From positions 1 to 11,932 of the forward strand of contig CAAFEV010000027.1 of assembly GCA_900762005.1 (NCBI GenBank): DNA of 11,932 nt. Direction: 5' to 3'. Source of the stretch: an uncultured Oscillospiraceae bacterium (GTDB lineage Bacteria; Bacillota; Clostridia; Oscillospirales; Oscillospiraceae). This document shows positions 1-7,526 of this stretch, one piece after another; position 1 is the first letter of the stretch; each line of letters opens with the position of its first letter. Both the position numbers and the translations under genes were made by a program. The notes under the pieces were generated by a model that saw only the letters and a program-made list of their open reading frames with translations, had not been told where the DNA came from and ran no database searches.

Positions 1-474
1 CTCCATGACGGTGATATTATACTCCGCTCCCTTCTTATCGGTCTGTAAGGATTGAATTTGCACCGTGCAGCAAAGCTGGTCGGATTCCGGGGCTGCCGCT
101 TTATCCTTTTCCAGTTGCGCAATCTGTGTATCAAAATCCTTAATGGCATTTTTCTTCTGCTCTAATTCCAGCTCTGCCTTGTCGATGTTGAGCTGCATCT
201 GTGCTGTGTCGTAAACAAAGAGCACATCGCCCTCCGATACGGCCTGCCCCGCCTCGACCTTCAAGTCGTCAACCTTGCGATTTTCTTCCTTTTCAATCTT
301 GATCTCGTTTTGTGCGACGACGATGCCTGCGCAGGTCGTATTGACCGAGGTATACCCCGCCACGGCGGAAACCCGCTGCACATAGACCGCCGGGAGGTCG
401 TTACCGCAGCCACCCAGCAGCCCGGTCAGCAGAACCGCCGCAAAAAGAAGCGTAACAATACTCCGATTTTTCAT
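1..474 (-). CDS. Efflux membrane-fusion (HlyD/MacA-like) lipoprotein, N-terminal part, cut by window edge
   Basis: The 158 visible residues begin with a lipoprotein signal: a charged KNR start, a hydrophobic stretch at about residues 6-20, and a lipobox LLGGC with the acylated Cys at residue 23. Residues about 66-90 look like half of a biotinyl-lipoyl (barrel-sandwich) domain (VDDLKVEAGQAVSEGDVLF). A charged, Leu-containing segment at about 94-126 is likely the first arm of a coiled-coil hairpin. This order is typical of periplasmic-adaptor-type subunits, which in Gram-positives are anchored outside the membrane and work with an ABC permease and ATPase such as MacB-type exporters. The start is ATG at 474, with GGAGGG about 8 bases upstream. 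The frame is open to base 1, so the C-terminal half and any permease lie outside. It follows mrp by 75 bases and may be the last part of the operon or a separate unit; I see no clear promoter in the gap. The substrate cannot be told from this part. Confidence 0.82.
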   Translation of the reverse strand, partial: MKNRSIVTLLFAAVLLTGLLGGCGNDLPAVYVQRVSAVAGYTSVNTTCAGIVVAQNEIKIEKEENRKVDDLKVEAGQAVSEGDVLFVYDTAQMQLNIDKAELELEQKKNAIKDFDTQIAQLEKDKAAAPESDQLCCTVQIQSLQTDKKGAEYNITVME

Positions 475-522
475 TTGTAAATCCCTCCGTAACTTTTGGT
501 TGGTTGTTAGACGGTCTGCGCT

Positions 523-537
523 GCAGGAAGTTCCTGC
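523..537. repeat. 15-base palindrome in the mrp/efflux-gene gap
   Basis: The sequence GCAGGAAGTTCCTGC is a perfect inverted repeat around a single central base, and can form a 5-bp stem with a 5-base loop. On the plus strand it is followed by CTTTTTG, like a weak terminator, but no plus-strand gene ends here. On the minus strand, the direction of the genes, it lacks a downstream U-run, so it should not stop transcription from mrp efficiently. It could be an RNA-stabilising hairpin or an operator for the efflux gene; neither is shown. Confidence 0.4.
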
Positions 538-549
538 CTTTTTGAGAAA

Positions 550-1371
550 TTAAGCGAAAATGGCATCCAATGCCGCCTGCAAAGGCGTGGTGTCGAGCGT
601 CTCCGCTTCACCGCGGTCACAAGCCGCCGCAACGGACGGGTCAAGCGGCAGCTGCGCCAAAACAGGCAGTGCGTATTGGGCAGAAATCTCAGCAAGATGG
701 CTCTCGCCAAACAGAGAATGCTTACCGCCGCAATCCGGGCAGCGGAAATAGCTGTAGTTTTCAATTATGCCGACAACCGGAATCTGCATCTGCTTCGCCA
801 TATTCACCGCCTTGGAGACAATCATCGAAACCAGCTCCTGCGGCGAGGTCACGATAATAACCCCGTCAATCGGCAGCGATTGAAAAACCGTCAGAGGCAC
901 ATCGCCCGTTCCCGGCGGCATATCGACAAACATATAGTCCACATGATTCCAGAGCACATCCGTCCAGAATTGCTTGACCGCGCCGGCAATAATCGGCCCG
1001 CGCCACAGCACCGGGTCGGTGTCGTTTTCGAGCAACAGGTTGATGGACATAATCTGCACACCGCCCTTGCTGAGTGCAGGCAAGATGCCCTCGTCTAAAA
1101 TACCGCCGCACTCACATACGCCGAACGCCTTCGGAATGGAGGGTCCTGTGATATCCGCATCTAAAATGGCGGCACGTTTGCCGCTCTTGGCAACCGCCGC
1201 GGCAAGCATTGCCGTGACCGTGCTCTTGCCCACGCCGCCCTTTCCGGATACGACGGCATAGACCTTTTTGACCGAAGCCTTATCGTTCAGGCTTGCGCGC
1301 ATACTCTCCGGTTTCCGCTCTGCGCAGCTTTCGCTGCACGAGGAACAGTTTCCTCCGCATTGTTCGCTCAT
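550..1371 (-). CDS. mrp: Mrp/NBP35-family Fe-S carrier P-loop ATPase
   Basis: This 273-residue MinD/ParA-class ATPase belongs to the Mrp/ApbC/NBP35 family, cytosolic proteins that hold and transfer Fe-S clusters to apoproteins. The deviant Walker A motif GKGGVGKST is at 43-51, the switch region LDADITGPS at about 70-78, VDMPPGTGD at 149-157, and the family's C-terminal CPDC pair, thought to bind a bridging cluster, at 211-214. The N-terminus adds four cysteines (5, 9, 12, 16) spaced CX3CX2CX3C, recalling the N-terminal ferredoxin-like cluster of Nbp35 proteins. The start is ATG at 1371, with AAAGGAG about 9 bases upstream. An in-frame ATG at 1437 would run back into the ABC-F gene, adds 22 non-conserved residues and has no better ribosome site. 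The gene follows the ABC-F stop by 22 bases and is probably the last clear operon member. Confidence 0.92.
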   Translation of the reverse strand: MSEQCGGNCSSCSESCAERKPESMRASLNDKASVKKVYAVVSGKGGVGKSTVTAMLAAAVAKSGKRAAILDADITGPSIPKAFGVCECGGILDEGILPALSKGGVQIMSINLLLENDTDPVLWRGPIIAGAVKQFWTDVLWNHVDYMFVDMPPGTGDVPLTVFQSLPIDGVIIVTSPQELVSMIVSKAVNMAKQMQIPVVGIIENYSYFRCPDCGGKHSLFGESHLAEISAQYALPVLAQLPLDPSVAAACDRGEAETLDTTPLQAALDAIFA

Positions 1372-1393
1372 AATTGATACTCCTTTAATCCCT

Positions 1394-3268
1394 TCAGTTT
1401 TCTTGCTCCAGCAAGGAAGCAGCACTCTCCCATTCAAGCAAGAGCGCGTTGTAGTCCCGCAGCAGCGTTTCGCGCTCCTGCGTTAGCGTGAGCAGCTTTT
1501 GATAGTCCGTTGCCGCTGCCGCAAGCGCGGCAGCCGAAGCAGACAGACGCTCCTCCAGCACGGCGATTTCGCGTTCTAACCGCCGCACCTGCTTATCCAG
1601 CTCCTTGCCTCTGGCTACGCGCGGTTTATCCTTTTTCCGGGACGGCTCACGCTGCCGCTGCCCCGCCTCGTGCTCTAAAATTGCGCGGTACTTTTCATAG
1701 CCGCAGGGGAAATCGCGCAGTGCTCCGCCGCCCAGCTCCCAGACGCGGGTTGCAAATTTATCGACAAAATAACGGTCATGCGATACAAAAATCAACGTAC
1801 CCTCATAATCATCCAGCGCACATTCAATCCATTCGCGGGCGGCGACGTCCAGATGGTTGGTCGGCTCGTCGAGGATTAAAAGGTTGATTTTCTCGTCCAT
1901 CAGCATACACAGCCGCAGACGCGATTGCTCACCGCCGGAAAGAGTCCCGACAGTTTTAAATACGTCCTCGCCGGAAAACAGAAACGCACCGAGACGGTCG
2001 CGGGCGGTCTGCGGGGTGCACTTCTTTTCATAGAGCATCGTGTCATAAAGCGTGCGCTCGGGGTGGTCGAAGTGGATAACCTGTGGCAAATACGCCCATT
2101 TAACCGAGGGTCCGAACCGGACGCTCCCCTGCCCGTTCAGCTCGCCCAGCAGCACACGCAAAAAAGTTGTTTTTCCCGTTCCGTTATCGCCTAACAGCGC
2201 GATACGCTCGCCGCCCTTTACCTTGACGTTAATCTCGGAAAAGAGTTCCCGGTCGCCGAAGGACTTCCCAAGGTTTTTGACGGAAAGCACCTCGTCTCCG
2301 TGAAATTCCTTCTGTGCAAAGCTTGTGCGCAGTGTCTTTTCCTTGGTCGGACGTTCGGTTTTTTCAATTCGCTCCATGCGGTGTTGAATGGACATGGCGC
2401 GGCGATAGAGCACACGGTTGTTGATGCCCCAGCCCTTCATGCGCTCAACGGTATAGCCGAGCTGCTTCAGCTTTGTCTGTTCCTGCTCATATTGACGGAG
2501 CTGGCGGTCAAAGCGTTGCTGCTTTTCCTGCAAATAGAATGTGTAGTTGCCGCTGTAAAATTCCGCCTTGCCCGCTGCGATTTCGATAATACGCCCGACA
2601 ACACGGTCTAAGAAAAAGCGGTCATGGGAGATGGTCAGCACCGTACCCTTGAATTTGAGAATATACTCCTCCAGCCATTCCACACTGCGCAAGTCCAGAT
2701 GGTTCGTCGGCTCGTCGAGCAGTAAAATATCCGTTTTTTCCAGCAGGAGCCTGCCGAGGTTGACACGTGTTTTTTCGCCGCCGGACAGACGGTCAAACGC
2801 CTGCCCGCGCATGGCGGCGGGGATACCGAGCCCGTTGCAGATTTTATCCGTCTGCGTCTCCTGCATATAACCGCCGCCGACCTGATATGCCGTGCTCAGG
2901 CGGTCATATTCCTCCAGCCACGCCTTCGGCGCACTTGCCGTCAGCTTTTCCTCCAATGCCTCCATTTTACGGTGCAGGGCTTCCAAGGGCGCAAAGGCTG
3001 TTTTCAGCACGTCAAGCACTGTGTAGCCCGACGGGTAATGCGGAATCTGTGAAATTAAACCCAGCTTTTTGCCGGAGGCGATGACAATTTCACCGCTATC
3101 GGGACTCAACTCACCCGTTAGCAGGCGAAATAACGTCGTTTTTCCGCAGCCGTTGCGGCCCATAATGCCGACGCATTCGCCCTCATGGATATCAAAGGTC
3201 AAACCGTCGAGCAGGATGCTCCCGACCTCGAAGGATTTGACCAGATTATTTACCGATATATCAATCAT
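1394..3268 (-). CDS. ABC-F family ATP-binding protein (ribosome-associated type)
   Basis: This 624-residue protein has two fused ABC ATPase domains and no membrane segments, the layout of ABC-F proteins that act on ribosomes (translation factors and antibiotic-protection proteins). Domain 1 has Walker A GRNGCGKTT at 37-45, signature LSGGE at 161-165 and Walker B plus D-loop LLLDEPTNHLD at about 182-192. Domain 2 has GDNGTGKTT at 360-368, LSGGE at 443-447 and LILDEPTNHLD at about 464-474. The charged linker at about 240-325 is the segment that contacts P-site tRNA in this family. A Lys/Arg-rich stretch at about 536-560 leads into a C-terminal coiled coil (about 555-615), as in Uup/YdiF-type members. 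Both ATPase sites look intact. The start ATG overlaps the upstream rnmV stop by 8 bases with GGAG upstream, so translation is probably coupled. A housekeeping role is more likely than drug resistance, but sequence alone does not separate them. Confidence 0.93.
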   Translation of the reverse strand: MIDISVNNLVKSFEVGSILLDGLTFDIHEGECVGIMGRNGCGKTTLFRLLTGELSPDSGEIVIASGKKLGLISQIPHYPSGYTVLDVLKTAFAPLEALHRKMEALEEKLTASAPKAWLEEYDRLSTAYQVGGGYMQETQTDKICNGLGIPAAMRGQAFDRLSGGEKTRVNLGRLLLEKTDILLLDEPTNHLDLRSVEWLEEYILKFKGTVLTISHDRFFLDRVVGRIIEIAAGKAEFYSGNYTFYLQEKQQRFDRQLRQYEQEQTKLKQLGYTVERMKGWGINNRVLYRRAMSIQHRMERIEKTERPTKEKTLRTSFAQKEFHGDEVLSVKNLGKSFGDRELFSEINVKVKGGERIALLGDNGTGKTTFLRVLLGELNGQGSVRFGPSVKWAYLPQVIHFDHPERTLYDTMLYEKKCTPQTARDRLGAFLFSGEDVFKTVGTLSGGEQSRLRLCMLMDEKINLLILDEPTNHLDVAAREWIECALDDYEGTLIFVSHDRYFVDKFATRVWELGGGALRDFPCGYEKYRAILEHEAGQRQREPSRKKDKPRVARGKELDKQVRRLEREIAVLEERLSASAAALAAAATDYQKLLTLTQERETLLRDYNALLLEWESAASLLEQEN

Positions 3269-3842
3269 GTTGTTCTCCGTATTGTTCCAAAAAGACCTCG
3301 CGGGAAAAGAGGATGTTCAATGCGTCCAAAAAGGCACCGCTGCCCAGATGCTCCGGGAGCTTCAGCTCCTGCATCAGCTTTTTGCGCCGTGCCGCGCTGT
3401 TTGCGCCGCCCGACAGCCCCGCAAGGTATAAGTCTGTCTTGGTTATTTTTGCGCAGGCGGTGTCGGTCGGCTCTGCCCCCGCGTTTTTTAACGCGGTCAG
3501 CAAAACCTCCGCCTGCATTCCCTCCACGCCGAGCTTGCCCTCCCTGCCCGGCTGCGTTTTGCGGCGTTCCTTGCCGAAAACATCGGGAATATAAGCGTGA
3601 AATACCCCTTCCTTCGGCAGCGCACCCTTGAGATAGTTGCGGATAACAAAGCCCGCACCGTCAGAGTCAGTCAAAATAATCAGACCGCGCCGTTGCGCCA
3701 CCTCGCGCAGAAACGCAAGCAGCTGTGCATCCTTCATCACACCAAAGCCGCGTGTTTCAAAAATCGGCGCGTCAATCAGCTGGGAAAGGGCGTTTTTGTC
3801 GTACTTCCCCTCCACGACCACCGCCTGCCGCAGCTTAATCAC
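3261..3842 (-). CDS. rnmV: RNase M5-like Toprim-domain protein (probable 5S rRNA maturase)
   Basis: This 193-residue protein begins with a Toprim fold. The catalytic Glu lies in VVVEGKYD (Glu11), and the DxD motif in ILTDSDGAG (Asp59, Asp61). ETRGFG at 29-34 and the later KLGVEGM segment match the layout of RNase M5, which cuts 5S rRNA precursors in low-GC Gram-positives using ribosomal protein bL18 as cofactor. The remaining C-terminal part (about 110-193) corresponds to the RNase M5 C-terminal region. I chose GTG at 3842 because AGGAGG sits 6 bases upstream; an ATG at 3860 would add six residues and lacks such a site. The gene overlaps holA by 8 bases (GTGATTAA) and the ABC-F gene by 8 bases (ATGATTGA). 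Length agrees with known M5 proteins (about 190 residues). A Toprim nuclease of other specificity is the main alternative. Confidence 0.82.
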   Translation of the reverse strand: MIKLRQAVVVEGKYDKNALSQLIDAPIFETRGFGVMKDAQLLAFLREVAQRRGLIILTDSDGAGFVIRNYLKGALPKEGVFHAYIPDVFGKERRKTQPGREGKLGVEGMQAEVLLTALKNAGAEPTDTACAKITKTDLYLAGLSGGANSAARRKKLMQELKLPEHLGSGAFLDALNILFSREVFLEQYGEQHD

Positions 3843-4878
3843 GCTGTGCCTCCTGCGCAAGCTGCAACAGCAGCAGCTCTATCAGCCGGTCACCGTCATC
3901 TGCCGAGGTTTTGAGCCGGTAATCGGTTTGTGCACACAGCACGACCGCCTTCCGGCAGAACGTCTCGGACATCTGCCGTGCCTGCGTGATGGTTTTCTGC
4001 GCCGAATAATCGCGCAGCCCGTACAGCTGCATCAGCTCCTTTACGCCCTTGCCCTGCGCCTGTAGCTGCTTCACGGCGTAAAGGCTGCGGAATTGTCTGC
4101 CAATTGCCGCAAGCAGCATAATCGGCTCTGTTTTCATGCGGCGCAATATATTCAGCCGTTCCAGTGCGCGGTCAAACTTGCGCAGCGCAACCGCGTCTGT
4201 TAGCTGATAAACAACAGCATCCAATGTCGGGGTCGCAACCGCATCAATATCGGCTCGCACAATGGTTTCCGCGCCGGAATAGGCGCAGATTTTTGCAATT
4301 TCGCGATCAAGCACCGTCATAGACGCGCCGCAGGTTTGCACAAGATAGCTGCAAAGCTCCGTGGAAATCTGTTTTTGCTCGGCGCGGAAATGGCGGGCAA
4401 CCCACGGGCGCAAATCCGTCTCGCTGCGATAACACAGCTCCACCGGGAGCGTGTTTTTCGATAGCGCGTCCCAAAGCTTCTTCATGCGCTTATCGGGCTT
4501 GAAGTCCTCATAGGTAAACACGAGGCAACAGTGCGGCGGCAGGTCGGAAAGCAGTGCGCAGAGCATCTCGCGCTCATCCTCCTTCAGCGTAAACAGCGGC
4601 ACGTCCTCGACAAGCACCACGCTGCGCTCTGCCATCATCGGCAGGGCGTTAAGTGCGTCGGAAAGGGCTTGCAGGGAGAAGCTTTCCACGGTCAGATGAT
4701 GAAAATTAAAGCTCTCGGTCAGCGGGTCAAGTAAGAGTTTTTTTATTTGCGCAAGGTAATAGCGGCGAAGATAGTCCTCCTCGCCGTACAGAACATATGC
4801 GGTTGCGGGCGATTTTTCCTTGAGCTGCGCCTTTAGTTGCTGTTCCTCCGGGGTCGGAACGAGCTTCTTCTCTGCCAT
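3835..4878 (-). CDS. holA: DNA polymerase III, delta subunit (clamp loader)
   Basis: This 347-residue protein has the typical HolA length and form. The N-terminal AAA+ domain starts near residue 27 with AYVLYGEEDYLRRYY, which replaces a working Walker A; the delta subunit does not hydrolyse ATP. A middle segment with hydrophobic patterning (VVLVEDVPLF, HCCLVFTYEDFKPDKRMKK) and the C-terminal collar-domain helices (about residues 215-345, including LLAAIGRQFRSLYAVKQL) follow. Delta opens the sliding-clamp ring during loading at replication forks. The ATG at 4878 lies 4 bases after the comEC stop. Its ribosome site GAGGTGA overlaps that stop codon, so the two are probably translationally coupled. 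The order comEC-holA is frequent in Firmicutes and supports the call. Confidence 0.93.
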   Translation of the reverse strand: MAEKKLVPTPEEQQLKAQLKEKSPATAYVLYGEEDYLRRYYLAQIKKLLLDPLTESFNFHHLTVESFSLQALSDALNALPMMAERSVVLVEDVPLFTLKEDEREMLCALLSDLPPHCCLVFTYEDFKPDKRMKKLWDALSKNTLPVELCYRSETDLRPWVARHFRAEQKQISTELCSYLVQTCGASMTVLDREIAKICAYSGAETIVRADIDAVATPTLDAVVYQLTDAVALRKFDRALERLNILRRMKTEPIMLLAAIGRQFRSLYAVKQLQAQGKGVKELMQLYGLRDYSAQKTITQARQMSETFCRKAVVLCAQTDYRLKTSADDGDRLIELLLLQLAQEAQRD

Positions 4879-4882
4879 TTTC

Positions 4883-7123
4883 TCACCTCGATACGGTAAT
4901 GTCTCCGTCTAAATCCGTGCGGAATATCAGCGCGTCGCAGGCAGCAACGCGGTCAAGCGTCTCCTGCGCCGGGTGTCCGTAGGTATTCTCGCCTACGGAG
5001 AATATCACAATTTCCGGCGCAATGCGCTCCAGCAACGCCTCGCCTGTGGAGTATTTTGAGCCGTGATGCGCCGCAACCAGCACCTCGAGCTGCGGCAGCT
5101 CGCAGCGTGTCAGCAGGCGTTGCTCGGCATTCCGGTCCATATCGCCCAAAACCAATGCATGATAATCTCCGGCGGTCATGAGTACAACAAGCCCGTCATT
5201 ATCCGCATTGCTGTTCTGCGGCGGGTAGAGGGCAAAGCTGCCGCCTTGAAAGTCTAAATACGTATCCTCGCGGACAAGGTAAACCGGCACGCCTGCATTA
5301 TGTGCAAGCCTCAGCACCCATTCGCGGTTTCCGCTGTCGTCTGAAATGTCCGGCAGGAAAAGCATCTGTACCTCAATACGGGAGAGCAACTGCTCCATGC
5401 CGCAGATATGGTCGGTATCATAATGCGTTAAGACCAGAGCATCAAGGGACAGCTCTCCGCGCATCAAAAGCTCGCGTGCAACCAGTTCGCCGTCTGCTTC
5501 ACCGCTGTCACCGCCGCAGTCCACCAAAACGCGCACCTGCTCGCATTGCAGGAGCACGCTCTGCCCCTGACCGACATCAATAGCGGTCACACCGATGCTC
5601 TTGGCATCGAAGCGGCACAGAACAAGCGCAACGACAAGCAGCAAAGACACCGTCAGTGTAAAGCGCAGCGGCTTTTGCTTTCTCGTCTGAAAAAGCGCGG
5701 CGAGCAGCACATAAGCGGCAATCAGCCACACGAGGATATAGGGCGAGTCGGAATATACGGCGGCATACGGCACCTTAGCAAGCAGAGAAATGACGCGCAA
5801 AATTAACCAAATCGGCCATTGCAGCAGCCACGCAGCTGCCTGCCCCAAGGGAAAAAGGACAAAGCCGAGCACCACCGCCACGACGCAGCCGGTAAAAACA
5901 GCACTGACCGCAAACATCACCAGGACATTGGAAAGCGGCGAAATGAGCGAGATCGTTTCAAAGGCTGCCGCCGTGAGCGGAGTAGTAAAGGCCATTGCGC
6001 CAAGCGTCATGGCAAGCGAAAGAGCCATGGTGCCGAGCACTCTTGCAGCAAATAGGTTTTTACGGTATACCCTTGTTCTCTCCGCTTTCCGCATAAGGGC
6101 TTGATACAGCGGCGCAGAGAAGAGGAAAATGCCCGCCATTGCGCCGAAGGAGAGCTGCAAGCTGATATCGGCGATTGCCCATGGATTGAGCAGCAAAATC
6201 ACAAGCAGCGCAAAGCTCAGCGTTGTTGCCGGGTCGTTCTCACGCCGGAACAGCGGTGCAAGCAGCAGCAGAGAATTCATCAGAACCGCACGCATCACCG
6301 ACGGGGTAAAGCCGAGCATTGCCGCAAAGAACAGCATCACACCGATGCTGATGCCCGCCGTTAAGCGGTGCCTGCGCCGGAAGATAAGCTGCACCAGACC
6401 GACCAGCAGCGAAACGTGCATTCCCGAAACGGCAACCATATGCGCCACACCGGTAACGGAGAAGGCGTTGCACGTCCGGTAAGACAGCCCGGATTTATCT
6501 CCCGTCACCAGCGCACGGACGAAGCCCTCCGCCTGCGGCGGAAAAAGAGCGGTAATCCTTTCGCGCACGGCAATCCCCGCTTGCTTCGGCAGCAGGCGCA
6601 AAGGCGTTCGCTCTGCCTTTTGCACCGTTACGTTTCCCTTTTGAAATGCCAGCAGGGAGATGCCGCGGGCTTGAAAATAGAGGTTTTCGTCGCCGCTTAT
6701 ATCTGAGGCATCAACCACATCCCCGACGAAGGTAACGCGGTCGCCAAGTGATAGGCTTTGGTATTCCTTATCCAGATAGAGCAGTACGGTACTGCCCTCA
6801 CACGACGCCTCAGCACGGCACCCGTAGGATGTGCGCTGCGGCGCATCGGTGATTTGTGCCGTAACGGTCTGCCCGTTGCCGCACAGGGCCTTTCTCGGGA
6901 GAATACTGCGCTGCTGATAGCCCCAGCTCCAGACAAGCCCTGCCAGCAGACCGCAGGCAGCAATGCGAATACGCTTTTGCTGCGGAACACGCAGCAGGCA
7001 CAGCACCAAAACCGCCGCCGTAATTGCCGCCCCGCACAGCAGGGCGGCAAGCGGCGAAAGCGGCCAGACATAAAGTGCGACTGCTGCGGCAAAGGCGCAG
7101 GAAAAGATGGCAAGCTTTCGCAC
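4883..7123 (-). CDS. comEC: ComEC/Rec2-family DNA-internalisation channel protein
   Basis: This 746-residue membrane protein has the full ComEC architecture. Two or three N-terminal membrane helices (about 5-70) precede an OB-like DUF4131 region (about 75-170). The competence domain (about 195-490) has many hydrophobic helices and the family signatures ALVTGDKSGLS at about 204-214 and VAHMVAVSGMH at about 226-236. A C-terminal metallo-beta-lactamase-like domain starts at IDVGQG (515-520). Its metal motif THYDTDH is at 566-572, VLGDMD near 653-658 and AAHHGSKYS near 684-692, so its active-site residues look intact. The family imports single-stranded DNA during natural transformation. Many gut Firmicutes carry comEC without known competence, and no other com gene is seen here. 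The start is GTG at 7123, with GGGGGAG about 7 bases upstream. It follows the HIT gene by 54 bases with no terminator between. Confidence 0.93.
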   Translation of the reverse strand: MRKLAIFSCAFAAAVALYVWPLSPLAALLCGAAITAAVLVLCLLRVPQQKRIRIAACGLLAGLVWSWGYQQRSILPRKALCGNGQTVTAQITDAPQRTSYGCRAEASCEGSTVLLYLDKEYQSLSLGDRVTFVGDVVDASDISGDENLYFQARGISLLAFQKGNVTVQKAERTPLRLLPKQAGIAVRERITALFPPQAEGFVRALVTGDKSGLSYRTCNAFSVTGVAHMVAVSGMHVSLLVGLVQLIFRRRHRLTAGISIGVMLFFAAMLGFTPSVMRAVLMNSLLLLAPLFRRENDPATTLSFALLVILLLNPWAIADISLQLSFGAMAGIFLFSAPLYQALMRKAERTRVYRKNLFAARVLGTMALSLAMTLGAMAFTTPLTAAAFETISLISPLSNVLVMFAVSAVFTGCVVAVVLGFVLFPLGQAAAWLLQWPIWLILRVISLLAKVPYAAVYSDSPYILVWLIAAYVLLAALFQTRKQKPLRFTLTVSLLLVVALVLCRFDAKSIGVTAIDVGQGQSVLLQCEQVRVLVDCGGDSGEADGELVARELLMRGELSLDALVLTHYDTDHICGMEQLLSRIEVQMLFLPDISDDSGNREWVLRLAHNAGVPVYLVREDTYLDFQGGSFALYPPQNSNADNDGLVVLMTAGDYHALVLGDMDRNAEQRLLTRCELPQLEVLVAAHHGSKYSTGEALLERIAPEIVIFSVGENTYGHPAQETLDRVAACDALIFRTDLDGDITVSR

Positions 7124-7177
7124 GGTGCTTCTCCCCCGTTCTGTCTCTGTTTCGGGCGCGAAAAAGGATAAGTTCTC

Positions 7178-7516
7178 TTAATTAAAGCTGCCGAGCACCT
7201 TTCCGCCGAGGACATGGAAATGCAGATGGGCAACCGTTTGTCCTGCGTCCGCGCCGCAGTTTGTCACGACGCGGTAGCCCTCGGAAAAGCCGAGCTGCCG
7301 GGTGAGCGTGGCAATCACGCTGTAGATATGCCCGACAAGTGCTTCATTTTCCGCAGCGATTTTGTTGGCACCGCTGATGTGGAGCTTGGGAACCACGAGA
7401 AAATGCTGCGGTGCAAGCGGCGCAATGTCATAAAAAGCAAGGCACTGCTCATCCTCGTAGAGCCTTTTGGAGGGAATTTCCCCGGCAATAATCTTGCAAA
7501 AAATACAGTCGTTCAT
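7178..7516 (-). CDS. HIT-family nucleotide hydrolase/binding protein (HinT-like)
   Basis: This 112-residue protein opens with CIFCKIIAGEIPS and ends with the histidine triad QTVAHLHFHVLGG (His97, His99, His101). This is the pattern of HinT/protein kinase C inhibitor-type HIT proteins, which hydrolyse adenosine phosphoramidates and related AMP adducts in the cytosol. Some family members act on aminoacyl-adenylates released by tRNA synthetases, which would fit its place directly behind alaS, but that link is inference. I chose ATG at 7516 because it has GGGAGGA about 6 bases upstream and starts the conserved fold. An in-frame ATG at 7555 lies inside alaS and adds 13 unconserved residues. The gap to the alaS stop is 10 bases and contains the ribosome site, so it is co-transcribed. 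Confidence 0.93.
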   Translation of the reverse strand: MNDCIFCKIIAGEIPSKRLYEDEQCLAFYDIAPLAPQHFLVVPKLHISGANKIAAENEALVGHIYSVIATLTRQLGFSEGYRVVTNCGADAGQTVAHLHFHVLGGKVLGSFN

Positions 7517-7526
7517 CTCGTCCTCC

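Noticed and set aside
1372..1437. Upstream start for mrp adding 22 residues
   Set aside because: It overlaps the end of the ABC-F gene and has no conserved residues; ATG 1371 with AAAGGAG starts the Cys motif.
1394..3268. Calling the ABC-F protein an antibiotic-resistance determinant
   Set aside because: It sits in a housekeeping operon and has a Uup/YdiF-like C-terminal coiled coil; nothing in the sequence shows a drug-protection role.
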